Translations under genes and position numbers: made by a program
The notes under the pieces: generated by a model
The model's database searches: none
What the model saw: only the letters and a program-made list of their open reading frames with translations
Told to the model about the DNA's origin: nothing
Shown here: positions 6,803-14,404 of the stretch, piece by piece
Numbering within the stretch: the first letter of the stretch is position 1
Layout of the letters: every line of letters starts with the position of its first letter
Assembly: GCA_934432885.1 (NCBI GenBank)
Contig: CAKRYY010000048.1
Location: 1-14,625 of the forward strand
Source: an uncultured Lachnospiraceae bacterium
GTDB lineage: Bacteria > Bacillota > Clostridia > Lachnospirales > Lachnospiraceae
Reading direction: 5' to 3'
Length of the DNA: 14,625 bases

Positions 6803-7972
6803 TTACTCTACAAACTTAACAGTAGTCTTACCCAGAGTCAGGTCGGCTGTTGTGCTGTCATCAATGCCATTCTGGATGGTGATTTCTCCACCCTGTAATT
6901 TTGCAAACAGTGCATCATAATCTGCCTGTGTGAACTTCTCAAATTTGGAAGTTTCCATCGGAAGACCTACACCATCGTTCTCTGCGGTAAATACTGTAGT
7001 CTTTCCGCCCGGGAAGGAGCCATCATAGTAAGCCTTGATTCCATCATAAACGGATACGCTCAGTTTCTTCATAGCGGAAGTGATGATTGTATCGGACTCG
7101 CTGGACTGGTCAACGTCAACGCCAACTACCTTTGCGCCAGCTTCTTCTGCTGCTGCCATTACGGAGTTACCTACCTGGCCGCCGCAGCCGAAGATTACTT
7201 CTGTACCATTCTGATACCAGCTTGCTGCCATTGCCTGTGCTTCCGGTGTTGCGGAGAAGTTACCTGTGTAGTTGTACATCATTTCAACATCTACACCAAG
7301 CTCCTGAGCTGCTGCATCAGCGCCCTGTACGAAGCCGTAGCCATAACGGATAACTGCAGGTACTGCCATACCACCCATGAAGCCAAGCTTTGTATAGCCA
7401 TCCTTTACAACTGCGTAGCCTGCAAGATAACCAGCCTGATCTTCCTGGAAGAGAATCGGCATAACGTTTTCTGCTGTCTCATAGTTGTAATCTGCATCAT
7501 GAGGCTCACCATCCATCAGGATGAAGTGAACATCAGGATACTGTTTCTGTACGGTGTAAACCGGCTCTTCAAATAAGAAGCCCGGGCATACAACTAATTT
7601 TGCGCCGCCTTCGATTGCAAGACCAATGGTCTCGATGTAGGAGTCTGTCGTACCCTCCTGCGGCTGATAATACTTGTAGGAAATGCCGTTTTCTTCAGCG
7701 TATTTCTTAAGGCCTTCCCATGCGCCCTGGTTGAAAGACTTGTCATCGATTGTACCAAGGTCAGTTACCAGTGCAAGTTCATAACCGCCGTCTGCATTTG
7801 CATCAGAGGAAGTTGTGAGCTCTGCTTCTGTCTCAGCAGCCGGTGCTTCTTCTGTTGCCGCTGCTTCCTGTGTTTCAGCAGCAGGTGCTTCGGAAGCGGT
7901 GCTGCCGCAGCCTACGAGCATAGCCGCAACCATGCTCACGCATAATAATGCGCTTAAAACCTTCTTCTTCAT
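6803..7972 (-). CDS. BMP-family nucleoside-binding lipoprotein
   Basis: 389-residue secreted substrate-binding lipoprotein (BMP/PnrA/NupN family). Signal peptide: MKKK, hydrophobic core to about residue 18, lipobox LVGC with C22 as the lipidated residue. A low-complexity Ala/Glu/Thr/Pro linker (about 23-62) tethers the binding domain. The mature domain starts 'YELALVTDLGTIDDKSFNQGAWEGL', the BMP hallmark where Asp and Phe/Asn contact the base and ribose. 'FGCGGQVGNSVMAAAEEAG' and 'VVGVDVDQS' further along are also family motifs, the latter a sugar-contact loop. The ATG at 7972 has a consensus AGGAGG (7979-7984) six bases upstream and a promoter about 37 bases away. As first gene of the operon, followed by an intercistronic hairpin, it is expected to be the most abundant product. 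It would deliver nucleosides to the downstream ABC permeases; exact ligand (guanosine, inosine, uridine) cannot be read. Confidence 0.93.
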   Translation of the reverse strand: MKKKVLSALLCVSMVAAMLVGCGSTASEAPAAETQEAAATEEAPAAETEAELTTSSDANADGGYELALVTDLGTIDDKSFNQGAWEGLKKYAEENGISYKYYQPQEGTTDSYIETIGLAIEGGAKLVVCPGFLFEEPVYTVQKQYPDVHFILMDGEPHDADYNYETAENVMPILFQEDQAGYLAGYAVVKDGYTKLGFMGGMAVPAVIRYGYGFVQGADAAAQELGVDVEMMYNYTGNFSATPEAQAMAASWYQNGTEVIFGCGGQVGNSVMAAAEEAGAKVVGVDVDQSSESDTIITSAMKKLSVSVYDGIKAYYDGSFPGGKTTVFTAENDGVGLPMETSKFEKFTQADYDALFAKLQGGEITIQNGIDDSTTADLTLGKTTVKFVE

Positions 7973-8008
7973 AATAAACCTCCTAAGTTTATAAAAATAT
8001 TATACTCT

Positions 8009-8037
8009 ATCATAACGTAAAACCATTGTTTTCGCAA
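8009..8037 (-). promoter_or_regulatory. Predicted sigma-A promoter of the bmp-nup operon
   Basis: On the minus strand TTGCGA (8032-8037) and TATGAT (8009-8014) are separated by 17 bp, matching the housekeeping hexamers at 4/6 and 5/6 positions. Transcription would start near 8002, giving a leader of about 30 bases before the bmp ATG. A perfect TATAAT lies 4 bp further downstream (7999-8004) but has no -35 at proper spacing, so it may be a second -10 or coincidence. The short leader leaves no room for a purine riboswitch. The start point is predicted, not measured. Confidence 0.6.
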
Positions 8038-8069
8038 GTCCTATTCTGCCGCAGACGGACAAATTGTGC

Positions 8070-8112
8070 AAAAAAGTGACCGGAATCTCCTGCTTTGGCA
8101 GACTCCGGTCAC
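8070..8112 (-). terminator. Intrinsic terminator after etfA
   Basis: Minus-strand RNA: GUGACCGGA (8112-8104) pairs perfectly with UCCGGUCAC (8084-8076), with an inner CUGC/GCAG pairing around a CAAA loop, followed at once by six U (8075-8070). It starts 21 bp after the etfA stop codon and closes the butyryl-CoA operon. The bmp promoter begins only about 30 bp downstream, so the terminator insulates the two operons. Confidence 0.93.
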
Positions 8113-8133
8113 CCTTATTTCCTATTTTCTTAC

Positions 8134-9183
8134 TTATTTTGCAGCGATTTCTGCTTTTAACTGTGCTGTCAGAGCCGGAACGATCTTGTTCAGGTCGCCT
8201 ACGATTCCATAGTCAGCAACATCAAAGATAGGAGCATCCTCATCCTTGTTGATTGCAACAATGATGTCGGATTCTTCCATACCAGCAACGTGCTGGATTG
8301 CTCCGGAAATACCGATTGCGAAATATACGTTAGGACGTACTGTCTTACCAGTCTGTCCAACCTGTAAATCCTTCGGCTTCCAGCCGGAATCTACAACTGC
8401 ACGGGAGCAGCTTACAGTTCCGCCAAGCACCTCTGCCAGGTCTTCAAGCAGCTTGAAGTTTTCCGGTGTGCCAACGCCACGTCCGCCGGATACCAGAATC
8501 TTTGCATCCATAATATCAACGGTATCGGAAACAGCCTTAACAACCTCTTTGATGGTTACATATTTGTTATTTGGAGTAAATCCAGGATTGTACTCTTCGA
8601 TTACAGCCTTTGCACCCTTAATCGGCTCAATCTTCTGCATAACGCCAGGACGAACAGTTGCCATCTGAGGACGGTTGTTCGGGCAGGCAATCGTAGCGAT
8701 TGTATTTCCACCAAATGCAGGACGGGTCATCAGAAGCTGATTGTGCTTCTGCTCGCTCTCCTTGCCAGGAATTGCTACGAGCGGGAAATCACCGATTTCA
8801 AGTACAGTACAGTCTGCTGTCAGACCGGTTGCAACTCTTGCGGATACTGTCGGGCCAAGGTCACGGCCGATTGCTGTAGCGCCTACCAGCATGATTTCCG
8901 GTTTGTATTTATTGATTACGGAAGCAAGTGCATGTGCATAAGGCTCTGTTCTGTAATCCTTCAGTTCAGGATCATCAACAACGATGACTTTATCTGCACC
9001 ATACTCTGCAAGAGAATCTGCAAGATTCTTTACATCGGAACCAATCAGAACTGCGGTAACCTCTGTGTTAAGCGGAGCAGCCAGTTCTTTTGCTTTTCCA
9101 AGTAATTCGTATGCAATGCCGCTGATCTCATTGTCAACCTGCTGTGCATACACATATACGCCTTTATATTCTTCTAAATTCAT
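8134..9183 (-). CDS. etfA: Electron transfer flavoprotein alpha subunit, bifurcating Bcd-Etf type
   Basis: 349-residue alpha subunit of the flavoprotein that works with butyryl-CoA dehydrogenase. The N-terminal domain is ETF-like; the C-terminal FAD domain is intact: SGGRGVG (232-238), R261 in 'SRAVVDSGW', QVGQTGK (274-280), GISGAIQH (291-298), 'INKDEDAPIF' (311-320) and DYGIVGDL (324-331). These are the residues that hold the alpha-FAD. In clostridia and Megasphaera/Acidaminococcus relatives the EtfAB pair oxidises NADH and bifurcates electrons to crotonyl-CoA (through Bcd) and ferredoxin. The start is the ATG at 9183, which has AGGTGG 8 bases upstream; a GTG at 9195 would overlap that SD. 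It begins 20 bp after etfB and ends 21 bp before the terminator. Bifurcation is inferred from family and operon. Confidence 0.95.
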   Translation of the reverse strand: MNLEEYKGVYVYAQQVDNEISGIAYELLGKAKELAAPLNTEVTAVLIGSDVKNLADSLAEYGADKVIVVDDPELKDYRTEPYAHALASVINKYKPEIMLVGATAIGRDLGPTVSARVATGLTADCTVLEIGDFPLVAIPGKESEQKHNQLLMTRPAFGGNTIATIACPNNRPQMATVRPGVMQKIEPIKGAKAVIEEYNPGFTPNNKYVTIKEVVKAVSDTVDIMDAKILVSGGRGVGTPENFKLLEDLAEVLGGTVSCSRAVVDSGWKPKDLQVGQTGKTVRPNVYFAIGISGAIQHVAGMEESDIIVAINKDEDAPIFDVADYGIVGDLNKIVPALTAQLKAEIAAK

Positions 9184-9203
9184 CTTGTTCACCACCTTAT
9201 TTA

Positions 9204-9989
9204 TTAAATGACATGTTTCTCTTTCAGTTTGCCAACGATGTAAGCTACTGCATCATCCGGTGAATCCGGTACAACCTTCTCACCTGCGCCCTTGCGGACT
9301 TTGTCAGATGCCTTTGCAATCTTGGTAGGAGAGCCTGCAAGACCGAGGTTGCAGTCTTCAACATCCTTTAAGTCTGCTCTTCCCCATGTTGTAATCTCTG
9401 CTTTGCATGCGTCAAAGATTCCGCCCGGAGTCATATAACGCGGCTCATTTAATTCGGAAAGTGCGGTTACAAGGCAAGGCATTGTTGCTTCCAGTACATG
9501 ATATCTGTCATCATACTGACGCTGTACGATTACCTTATCTCCCTCAACCTTAATATCCTGTGCATAGGAAATAACCGGAATACCAAGATGCTCTGCAATC
9601 TGCGGTCCAACCTGTGCGGTATCGCCATCGATTGCCTGACGTCCTGTGATAATCAGGTCATAATCAAGGTTTCTGAGTGCACCTGCGATAGTTGTGGAGG
9701 TTGCCCATGTATCAGCACCGCCCAGAACTCTGTCTGTTACAAGGATTCCCTTGTCAGCGCCCATAGCAATTGCTTCACGCAGTACGTCGGTAGCCTTAGG
9801 AAGACCCATTGTCAGTACGGTAACTTCTGCGCCATACTGGTCTTTTAATCTCAGTGCTGCTTCCAGTCCGGCTTTGTCATCCGGGTTCATGATTGCAAGC
9901 ATTGCTGCTCTATCAAGTGTGCCGTCCGGGTTGAACTTAACGCCGCCCTTTGTATCAGGCACCTGTTTAATACAAACAACGATTTTCAT
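9204..9989 (-). CDS. etfB: Electron transfer flavoprotein beta subunit, bifurcating Bcd-Etf type
   Basis: 261-residue beta subunit. The opening 'MKIVVCIKQVPDT', 'MNPDDKAGLEAAL' (34-46), 'AMGADKGILVTDRVLGGADT' (75-94) and the highly conserved 'GRQAIDGDTAQVGPQIAEHL' (116-135) match Bcd-associated EtfB. In structures of such complexes this subunit binds the bifurcating beta-FAD and NADH, in contrast to AMP-binding EtfB of mitochondrial type. The ATG at 9989 follows AAGGAGAG by about 10 bases. It sits 27 bp after bcd and 20 bp before etfA. An electron-bifurcating role is well supported by family but not proven by the sequence alone. Confidence 0.95.
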   Translation of the reverse strand: MKIVVCIKQVPDTKGGVKFNPDGTLDRAAMLAIMNPDDKAGLEAALRLKDQYGAEVTVLTMGLPKATDVLREAIAMGADKGILVTDRVLGGADTWATSTTIAGALRNLDYDLIITGRQAIDGDTAQVGPQIAEHLGIPVISYAQDIKVEGDKVIVQRQYDDRYHVLEATMPCLVTALSELNEPRYMTPGGIFDACKAEITTWGRADLKDVEDCNLGLAGSPTKIAKASDKVRKGAGEKVVPDSPDDAVAYIVGKLKEKHVI

Positions 9990-10016
9990 TGTATTTTCTC
10001 TCCTTATATTTTTATT

Positions 10017-11168
10017 TTACTTAAGCAGTGCTCCGCTGATAACCATACGCTGAACTTCGCTTGTACCTTCGTAAATCTCGGTAATCTTTGCATCGCGCAT
10101 CATACGCTCTACATCGTACTCTCTGATGTAGCCGTATCCGCCGTGAAGCTGTACGCACTTTGTGGTTACTTCCATTGCAACTTCTGCTGCAAATAATTTT
10201 GCCTTAGCAGCTTCTACAGAATATACCTTCTGTGTTGCCTTTGCCATAGCAGCCTTGTATACGAGCATCTGAGCAGCCTCTACCTTGGTAGCCAGATCAG
10301 CCAGAACGAACTGTGTATTCTGGAACTGTCCGATAGATCTGCCAAACTGCTTTCTTTCTTTTACATAAGCGATGGTTGTCTCAAGAGCGCCCTCTGCAAT
10401 ACCAAGTGCCTGTGCAGCGATACCGATACGTCCGCCGTCCAGTGTGTGCATTGCGATTGCGAAGCCCTTGCCCTTCTGTCCAAGAAGGTTTTCCTTCGGG
10501 ATGCGGCAGTCTGTGAAAATCAGCTCGTAAGTAGATGATCCTCTGATACCCATCTTGTTTTCTTTTGTACCGAAGCTGAAGCCCGGTGTTCCTTTTTCTA
10601 CGATAAATGCGGAGATTTCCTTCTGAATTCTGCCGCGCTTCTCAACCTTTCCGGTAACTGCGATGATGATATAAACATCTGCTTCCTTACCGTTTGTAAT
10701 AAAGCATTTGCTTCCGTTTAATACCCACTCGTCGCCGTCTAAAACAGCCTTTGTCTGCTGTCCCTGTGCGTCTGTACCAGCGCCCGGCTCAGTCAGACCA
10801 AAAGCGCCAAGCTTTTCGCCCTTTGCAAGCGGAACAACATATTTCTGCTTCTGCTCTTCTGTACCATAGGTCATAATCGGGTCGATGCACAGAGAAGTAT
10901 GTGCGGAAACGATAACGCCTGTGGTGCCGCATACCTTAGAGAGCTCTTCTACACACATTGCATAGGTCAGAGGATCGCAGCCCTGTCCGCCGTATTCCTT
11001 CGGAACAGGAATTCCAAGAAAACCGTATTTTGCCATTTTCTCAACGGTTCCTCTCGGGAAAACCTCTGTTTCATCTACCTCCTGAGCCAGAGGCTTTACT
11101 TCTTTTTCAGCGAATTCTTTGAATAAAGTTCTCGCCATTTCATGTTCTTTGCTCAAAGTAAAATCCAT
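10017..11168 (-). CDS. bcd: Butyryl-CoA dehydrogenase (short-chain acyl-CoA dehydrogenase)
   Basis: 383-residue flavoenzyme reducing crotonyl-CoA to butyryl-CoA with electrons from EtfAB. Three-domain ACAD architecture: N-terminal helical domain (about 1-120), middle beta domain opening with the FAD-contact motif FGLTEPGAGTDA (123-134) and including 'KCFITNG', and a C-terminal helical domain with 'HTLDGGRIGIAAQALGIAEGA' and 'QLHGGYGYIREYDVERMMRDAK'. The catalytic base is E367 in 'ITEIYEGTSEVQR', the same position and number as in the Megasphaera elsdenii enzyme. Length is typical (about 380). The start at 11168 has GGAGG about 10 bases upstream. It lies 26 bp after hbd and 27 bp before etfB, so it is surely part of a Bcd-EtfAB complex operon. 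Confidence 0.96.
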   Translation of the reverse strand: MDFTLSKEHEMARTLFKEFAEKEVKPLAQEVDETEVFPRGTVEKMAKYGFLGIPVPKEYGGQGCDPLTYAMCVEELSKVCGTTGVIVSAHTSLCIDPIMTYGTEEQKQKYVVPLAKGEKLGAFGLTEPGAGTDAQGQQTKAVLDGDEWVLNGSKCFITNGKEADVYIIIAVTGKVEKRGRIQKEISAFIVEKGTPGFSFGTKENKMGIRGSSTYELIFTDCRIPKENLLGQKGKGFAIAMHTLDGGRIGIAAQALGIAEGALETTIAYVKERKQFGRSIGQFQNTQFVLADLATKVEAAQMLVYKAAMAKATQKVYSVEAAKAKLFAAEVAMEVTTKCVQLHGGYGYIREYDVERMMRDAKITEIYEGTSEVQRMVISGALLK

Positions 11169-11194
11169 GATCTTTATTCCTCCATCATTATCGT

Positions 11195-12034
11195 TTATTT
11201 TGTATAGTCATAGAAGCCCTTGCCGGTTTTGCGTCCAAGCAGACCGCCGCGAACCATCTTGCGAAGAAGCGGATGAGGACGATATTTGGAATCACCAGTC
11301 TCATTGTAAAGAACTTCCATGATAGCAAGGCAGATGTCCAGACCAATCAGATCGCCCAGCTCAAGGGGTCCCATCGGATGGTTTGCGCCCAGCTTCATAG
11401 CTGTATCGATGCCTTCTACGCTTGCAACGCCGTCAGCATAGATACCAACTGCTTCGTTAATCATCGGAACAAGGATTCTGTTTACAACAAAGCCTGCTGC
11501 TTCCTCTACCTGTACCGGTGTCTTGCCGATTTCTTCAGAAATCTTCTTGATGGTGTCAACAGTCTCAGCCGGTGTATTTAAGCCTGCAATTACCTCAACC
11601 AGCTTCATAACAGGAGCCGGATTGAAGAAATGCATACCGATTACCGGACGCTTGATTCCGGAACCAATCTCTGTAATAGAAAGGGAAGAAGTATTGGTTG
11701 CGAAGATACACTCCGGCTTGCAGATTTCTTCCAGTTCCTTGAAGGTCTGTTTCTTAATATCCATAACTTCCAAAGCAGCTTCTACTACTAAATCGCAGTC
11801 TGTACAGATTGTCTTAACACCTGTAGTAATTTTTGCAAGGATCTTATCAGCATCTTCCTGTGCCATTTTTCCCTTTGCAACTCTTTTCTCAAAGCCCTTT
11901 GCAATCTTATTTTTTCCGTTTGCTGCGAATTCTTCGTTAATGTCGCATAAGAATACTTCGTAGCCTTCTGTCTGCGCAAATGCCTGCGCAATACCAGAAC
12001 CCATAGTTCCTGCACCGATAATACCTACCTTCAT
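11195..12034 (-). CDS. hbd: 3-hydroxybutyryl-CoA dehydrogenase
   Basis: 279-residue enzyme reducing acetoacetyl-CoA to (S)-3-hydroxybutyryl-CoA. The N-terminal Rossmann domain shows GAGTMG (7-12) and an acidic residue at the end of the second strand (D31 in 'LCDIN'), which favours NAD(H) over NADP(H). Catalytic region: 'NTSSLSITE' (114-122), '[17 protein letters not shown]' (133-149) with H135, N138 and E147, then '[15 protein letters not shown]' (181-195). The C-terminal helical domain carries '[18 protein letters not shown]' (216-233). Length fits the clostridial enzyme (about 280). The ATG at 12034 follows AAGGAGG by about 7 bases. A 62-bp AT-rich gap separates it from crt, larger than the other gaps in the operon. 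Confidence 0.96.
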   Translation of the reverse strand: MKVGIIGAGTMGSGIAQAFAQTEGYEVFLCDINEEFAANGKNKIAKGFEKRVAKGKMAQEDADKILAKITTGVKTICTDCDLVVEAALEVMDIKKQTFKELEEICKPECIFATNTSSLSITEIGSGIKRPVIGMHFFNPAPVMKLVEVIAGLNTPAETVDTIKKISEEIGKTPVQVEEAAGFVVNRILVPMINEAVGIYADGVASVEGIDTAMKLGANHPMGPLELGDLIGLDICLAIMEVLYNETGDSKYRPHPLLRKMVRGGLLGRKTGKGFYDYTK

Positions 12035-12097
12035 CGTAGTTCCTCCTTAAATTTATATATATTTAATTACTGTATCCTGTTTTACTGCCTGTCCAGA

Positions 12098-12883
12098 TTA
12101 GCAGTTCTTGAAAGGCTCTTTTACTTTTTCCTTATTCTTGTCAAGGAAAAATGCCATGCCATACTTCTGGTCTTCTGTCTCGAAGCAGTCGCCAAAGAGC
12201 TTTTCTTCGATTACGATAGCCTGATCCATATCTGCATCAAGGCCTTCGTTGATTGCCTTCTTGCAGTTGCGTACTGCAATCGGAGCATTCTTTGCGATGC
12301 CTGCTGCCATCTTCTCTGCTGCAGCCATCAGCTCTTCCTGCGGATATACCGCATTTACAAGACCGATTCTGTATGCTTCATCCGCTTTGATATTTCTTGC
12401 GGTATAAATCATCTGTTTTGCCATGCCAGCGCCTACCAGACGGGCAAGTCTCTGTGTGCCGCCGAAGCCCGGTGTGATACCGAGTCCAACCTCAGGCTGT
12501 CCAAATACTGCATTCTCGGAGCAGATTCTGATGTCGCAGCTCATGGAAATCTCACAGCCGCCGCCCAGTGCAAAGCCGTTGATTGCAGCGATTACCGGAA
12601 TCGGGAAGGTCTCCAGCTTGCGGAATACATCATTCCCCTTTTTGCCGAATGCTTCGCCTTCAGCCTTTGTCAAGGTGCTCATCTCTCCGATGTCTGCGCC
12701 TGCCACAAAGGATTTCTGTCCGGCACCTGTTAAAATCAGGCATCTTACAGCATCTAAATCTACTGCGTCAAGTGTCTGATCCAGTTCTTCCAATACGGTA
12801 GAGTTCAGTGCATTCAGGGCTCTTTCACGATTGATTGTAATGATGCCGACTGCACCCTTCTGTTCATATAAAATAAATTCCAT
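12098..12883 (-). CDS. crt: 3-hydroxybutyryl-CoA dehydratase (crotonase)
   Basis: 261-residue crotonase-fold enzyme dehydrating 3-hydroxybutyryl-CoA to crotonyl-CoA. Oxyanion-hole elements are AGADI (61-65) and GFALGGG (103-109). The two acid/base glutamates are present at the expected 20-residue spacing: E111 in 'GGGCEISMSCDI' and E131 in 'GQPEVGLGITPGFGGTQR', matching E144/E164 of rat enoyl-CoA hydratase. 'MAKQMIYTARNIKADEAYRIGLVN' is very close to clostridial Crt as I know it. Length is normal (about 260). The ATG at 12883 has AAGGAG about 8 bases upstream and lies 21 bp after thl. Second gene in the operon. Confidence 0.96.
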   Translation of the reverse strand: MEFILYEQKGAVGIITINRERALNALNSTVLEELDQTLDAVDLDAVRCLILTGAGQKSFVAGADIGEMSTLTKAEGEAFGKKGNDVFRKLETFPIPVIAAINGFALGGGCEISMSCDIRICSENAVFGQPEVGLGITPGFGGTQRLARLVGAGMAKQMIYTARNIKADEAYRIGLVNAVYPQEELMAAAEKMAAGIAKNAPIAVRNCKKAINEGLDADMDQAIVIEEKLFGDCFETEDQKYGMAFFLDKNKEKVKEPFKNC

Positions 12884-12904
12884 TATGATTCTCCTTTTAA
12901 AGAC

Positions 12905-14086
12905 TTAGTCCATTTCTACGATTGTGGAGCAGCCCATGCCGCCGCCGATGCAGAGTGTTGCAAGACCTTTCTTTGCACCCTTTGCCTGCATCTCATGCAG
13001 CAGAGTAACTAAGATACGGCAGCCTGAAGCGCCAACCGGATGTCCAAGTGCGATTGCGCCGCCATTCGGGTTAAGCTGCTTCTCTACGTCGATGCCTAAA
13101 TCCTTTCCAACTGCAACAGACTGTGCTGCAAATGCTTCGTTTGCCTCGATGATGTCAAAGTCTTCAATCTTGTAGCCAGTTTTTGCCATAACCTTCTTAG
13201 TAGAAGCAACAGGTCCGATTCCCATAACCTCAGGTCTTACGCCTGCAAGTGCGCCTGCAACCCAGGTAGCCATCGGCTTAATGCCAAGCTCTTTTGCTTT
13301 TTCTTCACTCATAACAACGATTGCAGCAGCGCCGTCGTTGATACCGGAAGCGTTTCCTGCTGTAACGAAGCCGTCCGGATTGATTGTGCGGAGTTTTGCA
13401 AGGCCTTCGATTGTGGAGCCGTGACGCGGGCCTTCATCTGTCTTGAATTCGATTGTCTCTTTTTTCTTCTTTACGGATACCGGCACGATTTCGTTGTCAA
13501 ATGCGCCGCTCTTCTGTGCTGCTTCTGCCTTCTGCTGGCTCTTTAATGCGAACTCATCCAGTTCTTCACGGGTAAGTCCCCATTCTCTGCAGATATTGTC
13601 TGCTGTTGTGATCATGTGGTAATCATTGAAAGCATCCCACAGAGCGTCCTTAATCATGGTATCAACCAGAACGCCATTGTTCATTCTATATCCATAACGT
13701 GCATTCGGAAGTGCGAAAGGCGCCATAGACATATTTTCCATACCACCGGCAACCACTACGTCAGCATCGCCGGCAAGAATCATCTGCGCAGCCATGTTTA
13801 CACAGTTCAGACCAGAACCGCATACAACGTTTGCTGTAACAGCCGGTACTTCAATCGGAAGTCCTGCCTTGATGGAAGCCTGGCGTGCAACGTTCTGTCC
13901 AAGACCTGCCTGGATAACGCAGCCCATGTATACATGATCTACCTGCTCCGGTGCTACTCCTGCTCTGTTTAACGCTTCTTTGATTACGATTGCGCCAAGA
14001 TCAACTGCGGGTGTAGTGCTCAGGGAACCACCCATAGTTCCGATTGCAGTACGGCAAGCGCCTGCTAAAACTACTTTCTTTGCCAT
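12905..14086 (-). CDS. thl: Acetyl-CoA C-acetyltransferase (thiolase)
   Basis: 393-residue biosynthetic thiolase condensing two acetyl-CoA to acetoacetyl-CoA, the entry step to butyrate. Catalytic residues are all present: nucleophile C89 in '[10 protein letters not shown]', N316 in 'NEAFAAQ', H349 in '[14 protein letters not shown]' and C379 in '[10 protein letters not shown]', numbers nearly identical to the Zoogloea enzyme (C89, H348, C378). Length is typical (about 392). The strand around the nucleophile is unusual: the common 'NKVCGSG' is 'NVVCGSG', and a further cysteine (C95) follows six residues on. The ATG at 14086 has CGGAGG about 10 bases upstream. First gene of the operon, behind a strong predicted promoter with two dyads. 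Confidence 0.96.
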   Translation of the reverse strand: MAKKVVLAGACRTAIGTMGGSLSTTPAVDLGAIVIKEALNRAGVAPEQVDHVYMGCVIQAGLGQNVARQASIKAGLPIEVPAVTANVVCGSGLNCVNMAAQMILAGDADVVVAGGMENMSMAPFALPNARYGYRMNNGVLVDTMIKDALWDAFNDYHMITTADNICREWGLTREELDEFALKSQQKAEAAQKSGAFDNEIVPVSVKKKKETIEFKTDEGPRHGSTIEGLAKLRTINPDGFVTAGNASGINDGAAAIVVMSEEKAKELGIKPMATWVAGALAGVRPEVMGIGPVASTKKVMAKTGYKIEDFDIIEANEAFAAQSVAVGKDLGIDVEKQLNPNGGAIALGHPVGASGCRILVTLLHEMQAKGAKKGLATLCIGGGMGCSTIVEMD

Positions 14087-14129
14087 TGAATTTTCCTCCG
14101 TTTATTATTAGTCCTCATATTTCCTGCCC

Positions 14130-14159
14130 GACAATGATTGTTATTTTTTTGTCATTGTC
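14130..14159 (-). promoter_or_regulatory. Inverted repeat in the 5' leader of the thl operon
   Basis: Perfect 8-bp dyad GACAATGA (14130-14137) and TCATTGTC (14152-14159) with a 14-base A/T loop, starting about 4 bases after the predicted transcription start. It could be an operator bound by a regulator blocking early elongation, or a 5' hairpin that stabilises the long thl-etfA mRNA. It is not followed by a T-run, so it is not a terminator. It does not match the two-half Rex consensus. Confidence 0.5.
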
Positions 14160-14169
14160 CGCTGTTCCC

Positions 14170-14198
14170 ATTTTATCATAGGGCCGCCTATTTTGCAA
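14170..14198 (-). promoter_or_regulatory. Predicted strong promoter of the thl-crt-hbd-bcd-etfBA operon
   Basis: On the minus strand TTGCAA (14193-14198) and TAAAAT (14170-14175) are exactly 17 bp apart, and the -10 is preceded by TGA, giving an extended -10. This is near-optimal for the housekeeping sigma factor, as expected for a central energy pathway. The start point would be near 14163, leaving a leader of about 76 bases. It is the only convincing promoter between the M23 gene and thl. Confidence 0.75.
14178..14191. promoter_or_regulatory. Dyad inside the thl promoter spacer (candidate operator)
   Basis: ATAGG (14178-14182) and CCTAT (14187-14191) form a perfect 5-bp inverted repeat around GCCG, lying within the -35/-10 spacer. 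It is a G+C-rich island in an A/T-rich region. A regulator bound here would block RNA polymerase. The repeat is short and could be chance. Confidence 0.3.
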
Positions 14199-14242
14199 CG
14201 ATTTTTGATAGATGTGAAAAGAGAAAATTAGACTGATAATAG

Positions 14243-14310
14243 CCGTGAAAAAAGGAATGGCAGAAGCAGCCATATTTTTCTAAAAGACCGTGAAAAATAA
14301 GTCTAAAAGA
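14243..14310. repeat. Short interleaved direct repeats in the M23-thl intergenic region
   Basis: CCGTGAAAAA occurs at 14243-14252 and 14288-14297 (45 bp apart), and TCTAAAAGA at 14279-14287 and 14302-14310 (23 bp apart). A third GTGAAAA is at 14214-14220. They fall in and beside the loop of the terminator. They may be remnants of a local duplication or chance repeats in A/T-rich DNA; no function is claimed. Confidence 0.4.
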
Positions 14311-14332
14311 AAAGTAGGGTGCTCCTGCCATT
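14248..14332 (-). terminator. Probable intrinsic terminator of the M23 peptidase gene, with two alternative stems
   Basis: In minus-strand RNA AAUGGCAGGAGCA (14332-14320) can pair over 13 bp, with one G-U, with UGCUUCUGCCAUU (14268-14256), followed by CC and six U (14253-14248). The same 3' arm can instead pair locally, AUGGC (14273-14269) with GCCAU (14261-14257) around 7 bases. Both options place a stem just before the T-run. It lies about 70 bp after the M23 stop and about 50 bp before the thl -35. On the plus strand the local hairpin is also followed by ATTTTT, so it could work both ways, but nothing is transcribed towards it on that strand. Confidence 0.65.
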
Positions 14333-14404
14333 ATTCATTATCTTTACCAGCTTTTCATAGTATTTTAGAAATTTGCCTTGTGGAATTATACTGTAACACA
14401 CGTT

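Noticed and set aside
7973..8040. Purine riboswitch before the nucleoside operon
   Set aside because: The predicted leader is about 30 bases, too short for the aptamer, and no three-way junction core is seen.
9498..9848. Plus-strand open frames opposite etfB and other core genes
   Set aside because: The minus-strand proteins are conserved over their full length; the opposite frames have no SD and Cys/Ile-rich composition typical of shadows.
12035..12097. Internal promoter in the A/T-rich crt-hbd gap
   Set aside because: There are TATAAA-like words but no -35 at proper spacing; a simple A/T-rich spacer with the hbd SD explains it.
14130..14159. Rex (redox repressor) operator at the thl leader
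   Set aside because: Only one half (TAACAA on the minus strand) matches; the partner half at the required spacing is GACAAAA rather than TTGTTAA.
14385..14390. Perfect TATAAT on the minus strand just after the M23 stop
   Set aside because: No acceptable -35 lies 16-18 bp upstream (nearest TTGACG is 22 bp away) and a terminator follows before any gene.
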